From the NCBI GenBank assembly GCA_023014365.1, contig JAEBUN010000031.1, positions 434,001 through 498,000 on the forward strand: DNA of 64,000 bases, written 5' to 3'. The stretch comes from Lepiota brunneoincarnata. Taxonomy: Eukaryota; Basidiomycota; Agaricomycetes; Agaricales; Agaricaceae. Of the stretch, positions 46,058 through 56,191 are shown piece after piece (the first letter of the stretch is position 1; each line of letters begins with the position of its first letter). Below the pieces are notes generated by a model. The model saw only the letters and a program-made list of their open reading frames with translations, had not been told where the DNA came from and ran no database searches. The position numbers and the translations under genes were made by a program.

Positions 46058-46664
46058 CAGTCAACTCTGTCTTAACCCATAGCTGTCATAACCCATACTC
46101 TGTACTAACCCATAGAAATTTTCATCCACCGAGTTGGTTCGCAGGGAATTAGGGCCCATAACCGGTAACCGGTAACCCATAGCATTCGGAGCGAAAAACC
46201 CATAGCGCCCATAGCCAAATATAGTAATTACCCCCCTAAATGGGTGTCCAACAGCCCCTCCCTGGTCGCAGATATCACAAATATGGACAATCCTGTCTTT
46301 CCCACAGCTATAATAGTCCATAATTTGCACAATTCTGCATCCATCAACTTATCACCGGTAATTTATATGGCCATCGCCGGAGCTGTGAGGCTGAGATTTT
46401 CAATTGACAGGGGTTTTGGACCCATAATCAGGAGCATCAAGGTGATTAGATTGGTTTATTTCCTCTTCTTGGCTGTTTTTCAACGTTACTGACTGCTCTG
46501 TCTGGGAAAATGCTAACTCATCTGTGACCAAAATTTTGCACTTCATTATTTTATTTTTTCACTTAATATAAAAAATATTATGTAAGAGCTGTGAAAAGCC
46601 ATACTGTCATAACCCATAGTTAAATGCATCCACCGAGGGCTATGGGTTAAGACAGAGTTGACTG
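46058..46664. mobile_element. 607-base MITE with 26-base terminal inverted repeats
   Basis: The ends are perfect 26-base inverted repeats, 46058-46083 and 46639-46664, starting CAGTCAACTCTGTCTTAACC. A TA dinucleotide flanks each side (46056-46057 and 46665-46666), the target-site duplication expected for Tc1/mariner/pogo-type transposition. Inside each end is a further TGTCATAACCCATA motif and a CATCCACCGAG motif in direct orientation. No transposase frame is present, so the element is non-autonomous. Confidence 0.85.
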
Positions 46665-46983
46665 TATATATCCTGCATGTACTTGGGAGTTTGAAAGTCT
46701 TGGGCCAACATGGCTTCGGTGATGGCCGGGTGACATATCCGTGATAACACAAAGTAACACAAAGGAACAGAGCCATTGTCTGTACATGTTAATGACCAGG
46801 AATCAGTGACGCTGCCACGAGAGGCATCGGCAGCGCAAGAGTTCAGATTCTCCTAAATAATTTGTAGATATACAAAGAAACTACATCACATCTACAAGTA
46901 CTTGTACCCCGACATGTATAGATCTACCTGACTGTTAAAATGAACAAGAATCAATCTAGGTAACACCCAAGGGCATAAATACC

Positions 46984-47925
46984 CTACAACCTGATATCAT
47001 CGCGCCTCCTGTGGCGTCTAATCATAGCAGCCCTGACATTGCGAGCGTCCACACTTGGGGTAGGTGTGGGTATAGCAGCATTGATAGTGGTGACGACCGG
47101 CAGTAAAGGGCCCGGGCTGCCATCGATGCTGGGGCACTCCTGAGACGAAAAGCCCACAAATACATTATTGTGGATGGTTGCATATAAATCTGGTCTTCAA
47201 GTTTGTAATCTCATTAGATTCACTCGTAGAGAGAGAGAGAGAGAGACTTTGATAATAACTCACTGGCCTTCAGGAAAGTCAGGTTCGTCATTCTCAAAGT
47301 CAAAATTGTCAAAGACTTGATCCAACTCTTCTTCGTCCTGGAGGATAAAGTTCATCCAACTACCTTTGACCACCAAGCGGGGGGGATAAACTACTTACCC
47401 ATACAATCATAATAGCCTTAGTGCTCCCAGTGGCTACGAATGCCTTAATGACCTCAAGGACACAGGTCTCGATGGTAGTGGTTTCATCTGTGCCACTGGG
47501 CAAACAAGTCATGAATATCTCACTCTATATCAAATTGTGACTATTCACATACCAAGTAACGTCAACAGGGATATCCAGCTTTGACGCTAGTACAGATACC
47601 GTTTGTACGGCGGCAATGCATCTTCCCGTTTGGGCGTCCGGCCGACATGCAATGATTTTTCCAATAGTGGCATTACTGCCCACACCGAAAACCTACCGAA
47701 TAATAAAAACAAAAATAAACGACGGGGTGAGCCCTCTATACACTGATTGTTTGGTGAAAAGAAACACACAACTGGTATGCAGGAGGTAGCGCGCAACTTT
47801 CCAGTTCGGGACAAGCCCTGTTCGCCGAGGCTTGCTCTTTCAGCCGGCCGTATAACATAAATAGGATTGGTAAAAGCTATGGCTTGTATAGCACATAGCA
47901 ACAAGGAAAAGAACTTGAGTTGCAT
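46984..47925 (-). CDS. Secreted histidine-phosphatase-like protein without catalytic His, copy B
   Basis: Paralogue of copies A and C. Signal peptide MQLKFFSLLLCAIQAIAF. Then NPIYVIRPAERASLGEQGLS, with RPAE where RHGE would be expected. Exons add VFGVGSNATIGKIIACRPDA, LASKLDIPVDVTC, ETCVLEVIKAFVATGSTKAI, MIVW, DEEELDQVFDNFDFENDEPD and FPEGQPDLYATIHNNVFVGF. It then reads SSQECPSIDGSPGP and ends RRHRRRDDIRL. Five or more exons with canonical sites hold frame throughout. It is shorter than copy C because it lacks the long Ser/Thr-rich tail. The acidic DEEELDQVF block and NNVFVGF block are shared by B and C and are not part of the canonical phosphatase fold. Confidence 0.75.
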
Positions 47926-48046
47926 TGCGCGATAATATTTGAAGGGAATGTGAGAGCAAAGGAATGTGTGTGTGTGGTGGTGTCAAAATGGTTGGGTTGA
48001 GATACGAGCGACAATGTAAAATATCCCTGGCTTTATCATCTCAGCT

Positions 48047-48072
48047 CCCCCCCCCCCCCCCCCCCCCCCCCC
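48047..48072. repeat. Poly-C tract of 26 bases
   Basis: Uninterrupted run of C upstream of copy B, about 120 bases from its start codon. The exact length is prone to sequencing error. Confidence 0.9.
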
Positions 48073-48945
48073 ATCCCGTGTTCAGCCGAAGCACCGCAAT
48101 GGCTTGACAGCATAAAGCCACCGCAAATCAAGAATCCACGAGTAGACCTACAGTCCAAAGGTATCGACTAAGGCGCCACAAACTACATCGCATGGATAGT
48201 TCAATGCACGAGACCGAGAAATAGCGGGTATAAGCCGGGCGACAAGGCAGTAACAGTAATCGATGTCGGATCGAGAACGAGGGGTTATTAGAATTTACTT
48301 GCTTAGGCCCGTCGAGTCGCTTCTCGAGGGAGAGTCGGACCCACGCTTAGAGACAATTAAATCATAATGCCAGTGGCGCTAGCCGAGGCGTGCCTGGGGT
48401 TCTCTGTTAATACCCTGTCTAGCGGATCCTTAACGGGCGGTTTGTATTTACATACACCAGTTCCATTCCAGGTAGGCAATAGCAGGCTGGCAGCACCAAT
48501 GGAGGTTGAACCCTGAAGCTTGAAGTTTAAGAGCGATGAGTCGGAGAATCCTGGCTCCCAGAGTACTGGATTTACCAGTTAAGCGAAGCGAACCACATGC
48601 AAGTAGTCGCATTGGCTTTTGCTTCAAAATCTCCAACCTGGTAGCAGCTGGTATATGTAAGCGTTTAGAGGCAACCGAGCGCTGACCTCGGCGGGGGTGA
48701 ATCGGTCGCATTTGATCAAATGCCCTCGATTCCGTGGAAAATGCTGGCACGGAACTTTGAGCATCTTGGTTTCAATGATTCAAGCCTCAGACAAAGGTCA
48801 ACACCGAGATTCACAAAGGATTCAATAAATATATTCATCTATAGACATTGCGTACACCCCGGTCTATATAAGTCTACATGACTATATCAACACGGAAGAG
48901 TTGCACAAATTAACATTAAGCAAAAACTTGTGGTAGAGGAAAAAA

Positions 48946-50440
48946 CTACAACCTCAGAGCTTCACGCCTCTGGTGACGTTTGACCATACGACGGAGAGCG
49001 AAAGAGGGTGTTTGAAGAGGGAAAGACTGAGTGGAAGACGCAGATGATCCCGTCGTATCAGAGCTGGTGGTACTCGTGGCATTGACGGACGCGGAGGAAA
49101 CCACTGAAGCAGTGGGAAGCTCAGAAGCGGAGGTGGAGGTCGGCTCTGCGGTAAGGATGGGTTCAGAGGAAATCTCGGTTTCCAGGGGAGGCTCGATAAG
49201 AGTCGGTGTTGGGATTTCGGTGACGATTGAAGAAGGCTCGAGGGTGCTTGTGGTGTGGTTTGAACCAGAAAACTTGCAACCCTTGTGAACCTTGCGCGGA
49301 ACACCACCAATGTTGATTTCAACCTCGATATCAATTGCGATGGGAGTAGGGACGGCAGCAGCTTCAGTGCTGGATGTTGTGGTTGGCAGGAGAGGGATCT
49401 CACTCGCGTCTAAAGTTGGGAGACTGAGTGTAGGCAGCTCAGTAGGCAATAATTCAGTCGCGGAGAATTCAGATAGAGAGGTGGAGGAGGTCGAAGTTTC
49501 CGTGGAGGCGGTAGCATTTCCTGAGGAAGTCGGGGAAAGTGAGACAGATTCAGTGGTGGAGCTGCTGCTAGCCTCAGAAATGGCTGGGAAGACATTACGA
49601 CGTGCGACAGTAGGGATGGGGGTGGGGATGGCGGGATTGATAGTGGTAGCGGCAGTGAGGGCAGGTCCAGAGGTGCCATCGATTGAAGGGCAAAGTTGGC
49701 TAGTGAGACCAATGAAGACGTTGTTCCTAACAGTGGCAATCATGTCCGGGCTAAGTAATTGGGCGTAAGCTGAGGAAAAGTTGAAGGGAGGGACAAGACG
49801 GACTATACTTCAGGGAACTCAGGTTCGTCGTTCTCAAAGTCAAAGTTATCAAAAACTCCATCAAGCTCTTCATCGTCCTGTCGGTCAAAATACATGAGCG
49901 AGAAATCCGCATCGACACGCCGATTGCGGAGCTCACCCAAGCAATCAATATAGCTTTAGTACTCGTTGCGACAAATGCTTTGATGACTTCGGCGACACAG
50001 GTCTCGATACTCTTTGTTTCATCCGTGGAACTGATAGTAGGTCAGGTCTGGCTCCTTTAAAGTGATTCGAACCCTACCAGGTGACATCAACCTTGAGTCC
50101 GAGGTTAGTCGCTAGAGGAGCGACAGTCTGGAATGCAGCATCACACCTCCCCGTCTCAGGATCTGGTCGGCATGATATGATTTTTCCAATATCCGCAGCG
50201 CTGCTGGTCCCGAAGCGCTGAGTAGTGATGTGATTGAGCAAGTACATCTGCAAGTGAGCTAGGAGTGGGACATACGCTAACCAAGCAGGTGGATGCCCTG
50301 GATCTACCAACAGGGGTCAGGCCTCCTGCACCCAGCGAGGCCCTCTCTGCCTCGCGAATAACGTATATGGTGTTACTCCATGCAAGCACATGAGTGGCAC
50401 ATAGAAACAGGGGGAGGACTTGAAGTAATTTGAGTTGCAT
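48946..50440 (-). CDS. Secreted histidine-phosphatase-like protein with Ser/Thr-rich tail, copy C
   Basis: Longest paralogue. Exons 50440-50282, 50217-50078, 50030-49937, 49877-49804 and 49750-48946 give 423 residues in frame. The signal peptide is MQLKLLQVLPLFLCATHVLA. TIYVIREAERASLGAGGLTP follows, with REAE replacing RHGE, then GKIISCRPDPETGRCDAAFQ, ETCVAEVIKAFVATSTKAIL and DDEELDGVFDNFDFENDEPE. The NNVFIGLTSQLCPSIDGTSG block is followed by a low-complexity Ser/Thr/Pro region of about 200 residues, typical of O-mannosylated wall proteins. One GGVPRKVHKGCKF segment breaks it, and the C-terminus is basic. The fourth donor (GTCCGT) is weak and was chosen because it restores the alignment with copy B. 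No GPI signal is evident. Confidence 0.75.
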
Positions 50441-50647
50441 TGTGGTTGAAGGAATGTGTGATAAAAAGAATGTGAGGGTTCGAGACGAGCCTTGGAAGAC
50501 CGATTGAGGGAACCGCAGCTGCTCATCCTTGATGCCTTTATACTTCCGAAGCTGTACCCTTGTTGCGGTAGAGACTGCTTAAAACCGATCCAAGAGTCCA
50601 GGCTGTTCGAGTAAAGAGGAGAGCTCCACAACTCGGCAGGCTGGAGG

Positions 50648-51005
50648 AATTATTCTGGTGATCGCTCTGTGTCCATTGGAGGCGGTATTAAATCGGGGGG
50701 TTCCTGCTGGTGAACACAGGCAATACATATCCGGTGAGCAGGAGGTCTTTCAGAGCAACATTCTGAATCCCTGAATGCGTGTTTGGAGGAGTATTTGCAG
50801 GGAACAATCCAGTTGCCAGTGAGAACAAGCTGAGGGCGGGCTTATAGCCGGTGGTAATCGAAGGCACAAAGGCCTTCGCCCAGTGTGATCGGTGATGAGC
50901 AAGGCTAGGCAACAGTTTGTCAATCTTCGTCTATCAGAGACGCGAATCCCGAACCTCACCGGAACAGAGTATCTTTTTTGGGCAACGCATAGGGCCGCTG
51001 GTGAT
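50648..51005. repeat. Left copy of a 350-base direct repeat bordering the NACHT cluster
   Basis: It matches 62736-63085 in the same orientation at high identity. The start is ATTATTCTGGTGAT and the end is a CTGGTGATA tract. No protein family was recognised in it. It lies left of NACHT copy 1, the partner right of NACHT copy 3. Confidence 0.8.
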
Positions 51006-51364
51006 ACGGACAAGGGTAGCTATTATCGCCACTCAACGCCCCTTCCAATGAATGTACTTGGCACACCTGTTTGGGCGACGTCATGTTCAGTCGGCTCCAG
51101 GTCCAGCGCCTTTCCCCTTTCTAAATGATGTAAGGGGCGTCGGGGCCCAGGCTACTCGCCTGGAAAAGCGCACACACACTAAACGACTCCTTCAACGGCT
51201 CACTACGCCTCTCTGGCAACCAGCGTCCAACAAAAGTATACTGCAGACCAGCCACGTTTTGGTGTAATCAACGCCCTCGCTCGCGTGTCCTATCTATCAC
51301 TCCGTCCTTTTTCCACAATCACTGACGATAGAATTCAGCAGCGGTGGTAGCAGCGAGCGGTGCA

Positions 51365-54175
51365 CTATGAAAGATAAATTGTGAAGGGAGCCATTTCATC
51401 ATCGTCTTCAGCAGGAAGGGAATAAGAAGTGAGGAGGGCATGAGGTTCAAAGAGGGAGAAAGACAGGTGGGGTGGCGGGATTGGTCTGGAACTTGAGGGT
51501 AAATGGCCCAGGGGGGATAACTGGAAGAATGAAAGCTGTTGGGAAGGTGAGGGAGGTAAATACAGTGATGGCTGCACAGTGTCAGCTCCAAAGTTCAGAA
51601 CCGCAGGGAGGACATACCAAAGAGTAATGATCAAGGGGAAGATAATAATAAACAAGGGGATGACTGCCTTGATGATGCGCAACCAGGGCCCCCATCTGAG
51701 AGGCCTTTGTCCCACATACCAACACCGTTGTCTGCGGTCTACTGACCTGCAATGATCCGACTTCTTCAACTAATGCCGTCATTGACATCTCGCGCGTGCG
51801 CCAACACGGACTAGGCTTAAGTTGGACAGAACGGAGTGAGTAAAGCAACAGCGACAACTACAACAAATATACCTTTGTTCCATCTTCCTGACATTGTAGT
51901 GTTTCCTCAACACAGATCGCTTGATCCTTGGCATTCAGCATTTTAGTGTCGATGAAATCCATGGAGAAGCACTCAAGCTGTGTTTCCCTGATGAATTCAT
52001 ATTCCTTTATCAACACGCGAAAATGCTAGATTTGTCAGTTCGTTTGCCGGGACTTATCGGAGGACTGCGCGTACTATCCAAAGGTTCACAAGAAACCTGA
52101 AGAACGGTCCGAAGTGATCAGAGCCATCGACAAAATAACCAGTGACCAGCTGCTTGAAATTCACACTCTGAAGCATCTCCAAGCGCTCCCGATCCGGGAT
52201 CGAATTTCTGACGGGAAGAGCCGGGTTGGTAAATGCAACACCGCAAGGGCAATGAGGTATCAAGAAGTGAGCCCAGTGGAATTGAGCCTCATGTAGTAGG
52301 CCAGCTGCAAATATCCGTTTCTCATGCTTGGAACCGACAAGTGGCCATGACAAGTCAATAGCCAGTTGGGGAGCAATCCGAAGCTCTGAGACAATGAATG
52401 AACCAACCACTTTTATTCTGGAAATGAAGAGACGTACTTGGATCTAAGTTATTGCCAGCCTGCTGGATAATCCGTGAATAGCATTTCCAAGTATGTGCAT
52501 GGACCTCATTGAGATTGATGGTATAGCCATTCGATCGAATCTGATGGAGAAGAAAGCTAGAGAGAGTGGTATGAAGGAATCGAATGTTTTCCTTGTGGTC
52601 AATTTCGGGAGGTGGGATATAAAGAACCGAGGGAAGCTTTTGTAGCGCGGAGCGAACGTCCTCTCGTTTGTAACCGAATATATTAGAAACGGAGGCCAGA
52701 GAGTAACCGAACAAAGGCAAGCTTCTAGAAAAAAAGCCTTCGCAAAGGAGAAGGTGGCCCAGCAGGTGCTGAACGATGGGAATGGCAGGTTTGGGGACCT
52801 TGGAAAGTATTCCTTGGTAAAGCATGTCCAGCGCATTGAAAGGATTGGTTCTAACGCCAGCGAGCTTTGGATTATCAACCTGGGAGACAATAGTCCCGAG
52901 TCGCGATCGTGGGTTTTTAACCTTCGGATCACGAATGAACCGAAGGAAAAGCTCGGCACACATAAACCAGCCCGACACTGCGTCGGCGATTTTGTTGAAT
53001 CCGTCTTCGGGTGGCCATTGAGATCCATCATTGAGGTCAAGTAGTGTGTCGCGCCAATGACCACTGCTGTACCTTGACTTCACTTTGGAACTTTTGGATT
53101 CGTCAAGTTGATATTGCTTTCGGATCTCTTCAAAACCGTCCTCGAGATACCGCCGAACATCCTCACGACTCACATCATCGTCGATCGGCACGGGCAGCGA
53201 CAATAAGATGGATTCAATGTCAGGAGATGAGAAGGCAGTCGTAATGTGTTCTTCAGGCCGACTTGATATGAGCCAAATAAGGGGGACAAGGGGGAAATCG
53301 ATGACGAATTTTGTGATGAGATAAATGATAATATTTTGTGCCTCCTCGTTTTCGAGCTCGTCAAGTGCATCCAAGATGATCAGAGAATCCGCTACCCCAT
53401 TCAGCAAGCCCCTGTTTGCTATTGGTTCGACGATGAATTCATTGAATTGTTCGGCGATGTTATTTCGAGGGTTACGGACGAATGTCTCCATGAGATATGC
53501 CCGGTAGGAGGCATGTGTTCTTGCGAGCTGACACGCAATGGTGGGTATCACTTTGGTGGGGTCATGGAAAATAGTCGGGGCACCGTAAGAGGGAAGCCTT
53601 AGAGGACTTGGTAGCTTTGAGAGATTTCCTCGATACTCGCTTTGTATCTCGGCGAGATCGACTCTGTTGTTGAATGGTCTCCATATTGGCTCGCCGTCGT
53701 CATCATTGATCGCATTCTGGCGTGGATTGGACCCGGATAAGAATAATGTAACCAGAACGCGCTCCGGCCTGGTTTCTTCCGCAGTCGTCTGTAAGATCGC
53801 CGATTTCCCTACACCAGCGGGTCCATGCAGCCATAGTATTCGCCTTTCCCTTGACTGATCTCGAGACCAGTCCTGAATTCTGCGGAGGAAAGTGGCACGT
53901 GTCCCAGGGCGGCACCTAGGTAAAGGACCATCACGGCGTGTTTTGGAGTTGAATTCACAACCACTGAAGCCATGCTCCATGACATGAGACCAGACTAAAG
54001 AAGTCAAGATTCTGCTACCAGGGCCAGTGCAAGTAGGAGACGTACGTTTCCGCCGGTCTCTATCATCACGGGTGGTGCCAGACAGAGCTTTTCCTTGATG
54101 CTTTGGAAGAGGATTGCGGTTAGAAGAATTAGGTGAGGCTGCACCGGGTATCGTGCTCTTGGGAGAGGTTGTCAT
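51365..54175 (-). CDS. NACHT NTPase (NLR-like), copy 1, with fused proline-rich tail
   Basis: STAND-type signalling NTPase. In fungi, such proteins are thought to act in non-self recognition. Seven exons keep frame: 54175-54046, 53994-52438, 52385-52075, 52025-51873, 51788-51747, 51695-51618 and 51571-51365 (825 residues). The first exon is short and disordered, so no N-terminal effector domain is seen. CRPGTRATFLRRIQDWS leads into Walker A (LHGPAGVGKSAIL), Walker B (LIILDALDEL) and LIWLISSRPEEH. A helical C-terminal half follows, with KRIFAAGLLHEAQFHWAHFL and DQAICVEETLQCQEDGTK. No WD40, TPR or ankyrin sensor repeats are present. The final exon, LYLPPSPSQQLSFFQ onward, belongs to another local family and is in frame here only. 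Exons 4-7 are supported by paralogue comparison rather than transcripts. Confidence 0.8.
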
Positions 54176-54284
54176 AGATGATGTTTGAGACGCACCTCAG
54201 TCGATTATCGGTGGAGAGGTTGAATGATATTGATATGTATAGAGGGATAGAGGGTTACAATGTTTCGTCGGCACGAGCAAATCA

Positions 54285-54790
54285 TTACGTAATTATTAAT
54301 CCAGGAGCCTTCCTTGCTTCAGGATCGATTACGAGTATCCCGCAAAAGTCATCCGCCCTCACCTGTTTACGGCTGAACACCTCTAATCTCTCCCCTTTGG
54401 TCGCACCATACGCGACCGTTATCTGATTGAACTTGGTGACGCAGCAATTAAGACCAAGCTTACTTTTGGAATCAGAAGTAGCATTAGGAGAATGGCCGGT
54501 CAAGGGACCTTGACTCCCGTTTAGAACCCATGCAGTTAGTAACCACGGATTTAGAATATTATGTCGGCGTCTGTTTAGTTTCTCGCGTGTTGCCTTCCAT
54601 TTGACTCGTACCTTGTGATTTGTTCTAAACGGTGGTGGACAAAAGGATCGGGGGCTTGACCGGATCCTTGACAACCGGCCCTTGATCGGCCAGTCCTGAA
54701 TCCTGCAGAGGGGGGTGGTACGTGTTCCGGGGTGCCATCTGGCAGAAGGTAACGCATTAATGAGTAGGATTCACAACAGCTGGAGGGGCG
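54285..54790 (-). pseudogene. Relic of a fourth NACHT copy plus conserved upstream segment
   Basis: About 54640-54790 reads RWHPGTRTTPLCRIQDW, matching the segment just before Walker A in the three NACHT genes. It is preceded by text like their GCEF region. It ends before the P-loop. About 54300-54480 contains FNQITVAYGATKGERLEVFS, which also occurs, diverged, upstream of NACHT copy 2 (58860-59083). The two pieces lie directly upstream of NACHT copy 1. Confidence 0.6.
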
Positions 54791-55065
54791 GGTTCGCTAT
54801 CTAATCAACCGGTTACCGGCCTGTTACAATGGGTATATGAGCTCGTCAACATCGGTACCGGGATGAAGTCTTGCTAACTTACTCGGGCAGGGATTTAATG
54901 AAATCCAGAATATTAGCGTGGCGGCAGGCAATTTCAATCTCTTCTTGCGTCACTTCCTCAATGGGCTTGACGGCTGGAGTGCATATAATTTAAACTGCTT
55001 ACAAAGTCTCGTGCAGTGGACCTCAGTGACATTGAAACTGTAATCAATGTTCTCGCACTCGTGTC

Positions 55066-55706
55066 TTATGCATCACCCCTTCCTTTTTCCACAACAATTG
55101 GCAATGGAGCATCAACAGGGGTGGTAGCAGCGGGTGAGGCACCATAAAGAGGAGGTATGAGGGAAGTCATGTCATCATCACCGACTGCAGGGAGTGAATA
55201 AGAATTGAGGAGGGCGCGAGGTTCAAGGAGAGAGATAGACGGTTGGGGTTGAGGTGAGGGGGTAGACGGTTGGGGTAGGGGTCGCGAATATGGGTTACGT
55301 TGTTGCTGGATATATGGGCGGCGGGGCCGGGGAGGTGGTGGAGGGGCCGGTCCGGGAAGAGATGAAGCGGTCAGCCGGGGAGGAGGTGAAAGGGACGATC
55401 GGGGAAGAGGTGAAGGGGTCAGTCTGGGGCCCCGAGCTGAAGGGCCCAGCGAGGGTGACCGTAAGGATGAAAGCTGTAGGGGAGATGAGGTAGGTGAATA
55501 CATTGGCGGCTGCAGATTGTCAGCTCCAAAGTTCAGAAGCACAGGCAGGACATACCACAAAGAGATGGTTGGGCTCGCCAAGATAGGTGAAGGCATCATC
55601 AGCTACACCATTGGTATGTGTGTGTTCCGGACTCTGTGCGTCCTCATCTGAGAATAGCATATGTTCAAAAGGTTCAAGGGAGGTCTGCGTGCTTGGAAGA
55701 TCTGAA
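55066..55706 (-). pseudogene. Proline-rich tail family, stand-alone copy lacking its start codon
   Basis: Two exons join in frame: the first reads TSDLPSTQTSLEPFEHMLFS through DDAFTYLGEPNHLFV. A 48-base GTATGT...CTGCAG intron follows, then PPMYSPTSSPLQLSSL and a long Pro/Ser/Arg region. The second exon ends with LLEPRALLNSYSLPAVGDDD and VVEKGRGDA. In the copy at 63.1-63.6 kb the first exon begins with ATG. Here the matching codon is CTG and a stop precedes it, so translation start is lost unless another exon supplies it. No domain is recognised. Confidence 0.5.
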
Positions 55707-55989
55707 GTCAGCCATCATCTGCGGCCATCCAGGTGATAACGGGGTAGCCCTCCATTCCTAACCGATACAAACATGACCAGCCTCAGGCGCGCACACATTA
55801 CTTGACTACACACCGTCCCTCTCATTAACCGGAGTAGTGCAGCATTACCACCATACGGGCTTGGAAGGATCAGTTTTCGCAGAAGAGGACGAACACAATT
55901 TGACATGATAGAACTGTTGGTGAGACACAGTGACTCCGGTCACTTCCGTTTTCGGCCTAACTTAACAAAAGCAGAGTCGCTCTGCACAC

Positions 55990-56029
55990 ACACCGGCACA
56001 CACTTATTTCATATTCTGTGTGCCGGTGT
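55990..56029. repeat. Short inverted repeat
   Basis: Perfect 13-base arms (55990-56002, 56017-56029; ACACCGGCACACA) around a 14-base loop, downstream of NACHT copy 2. It may form a hairpin. No function is assigned. Confidence 0.7.
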
Positions 56030-56191
56030 TCCGCTGTTTTTCAACTATACAGTTCTTGTCCTCAACACATAAAAAGAATTAGCTTACCAACACACCTCAG
56101 CGGTTCGCGAAACGAGCGTGACGCTGAGCAGCTGAGTACGTCTACCAATAAGAACAGCATGAGAAACTATATCAAATAAGTACTTGACTGC

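Noticed and set aside
49031..49768. Long plus-strand open frames opposite the Ser/Thr-rich tail of copy C
   Set aside because: They are antisense shadows of a low-complexity coding exon with a consistent five-exon model on the other strand.
51582..51769. Alternative frame in NACHT copy 1 giving a hydrophobic WLRIIKAVIPLFIIIFPLII helix
   Set aside because: It needs phases that do not match the flanking exons, while the chosen frame is open and phase-consistent in all three copies. It remains a possibility if transcripts differ.
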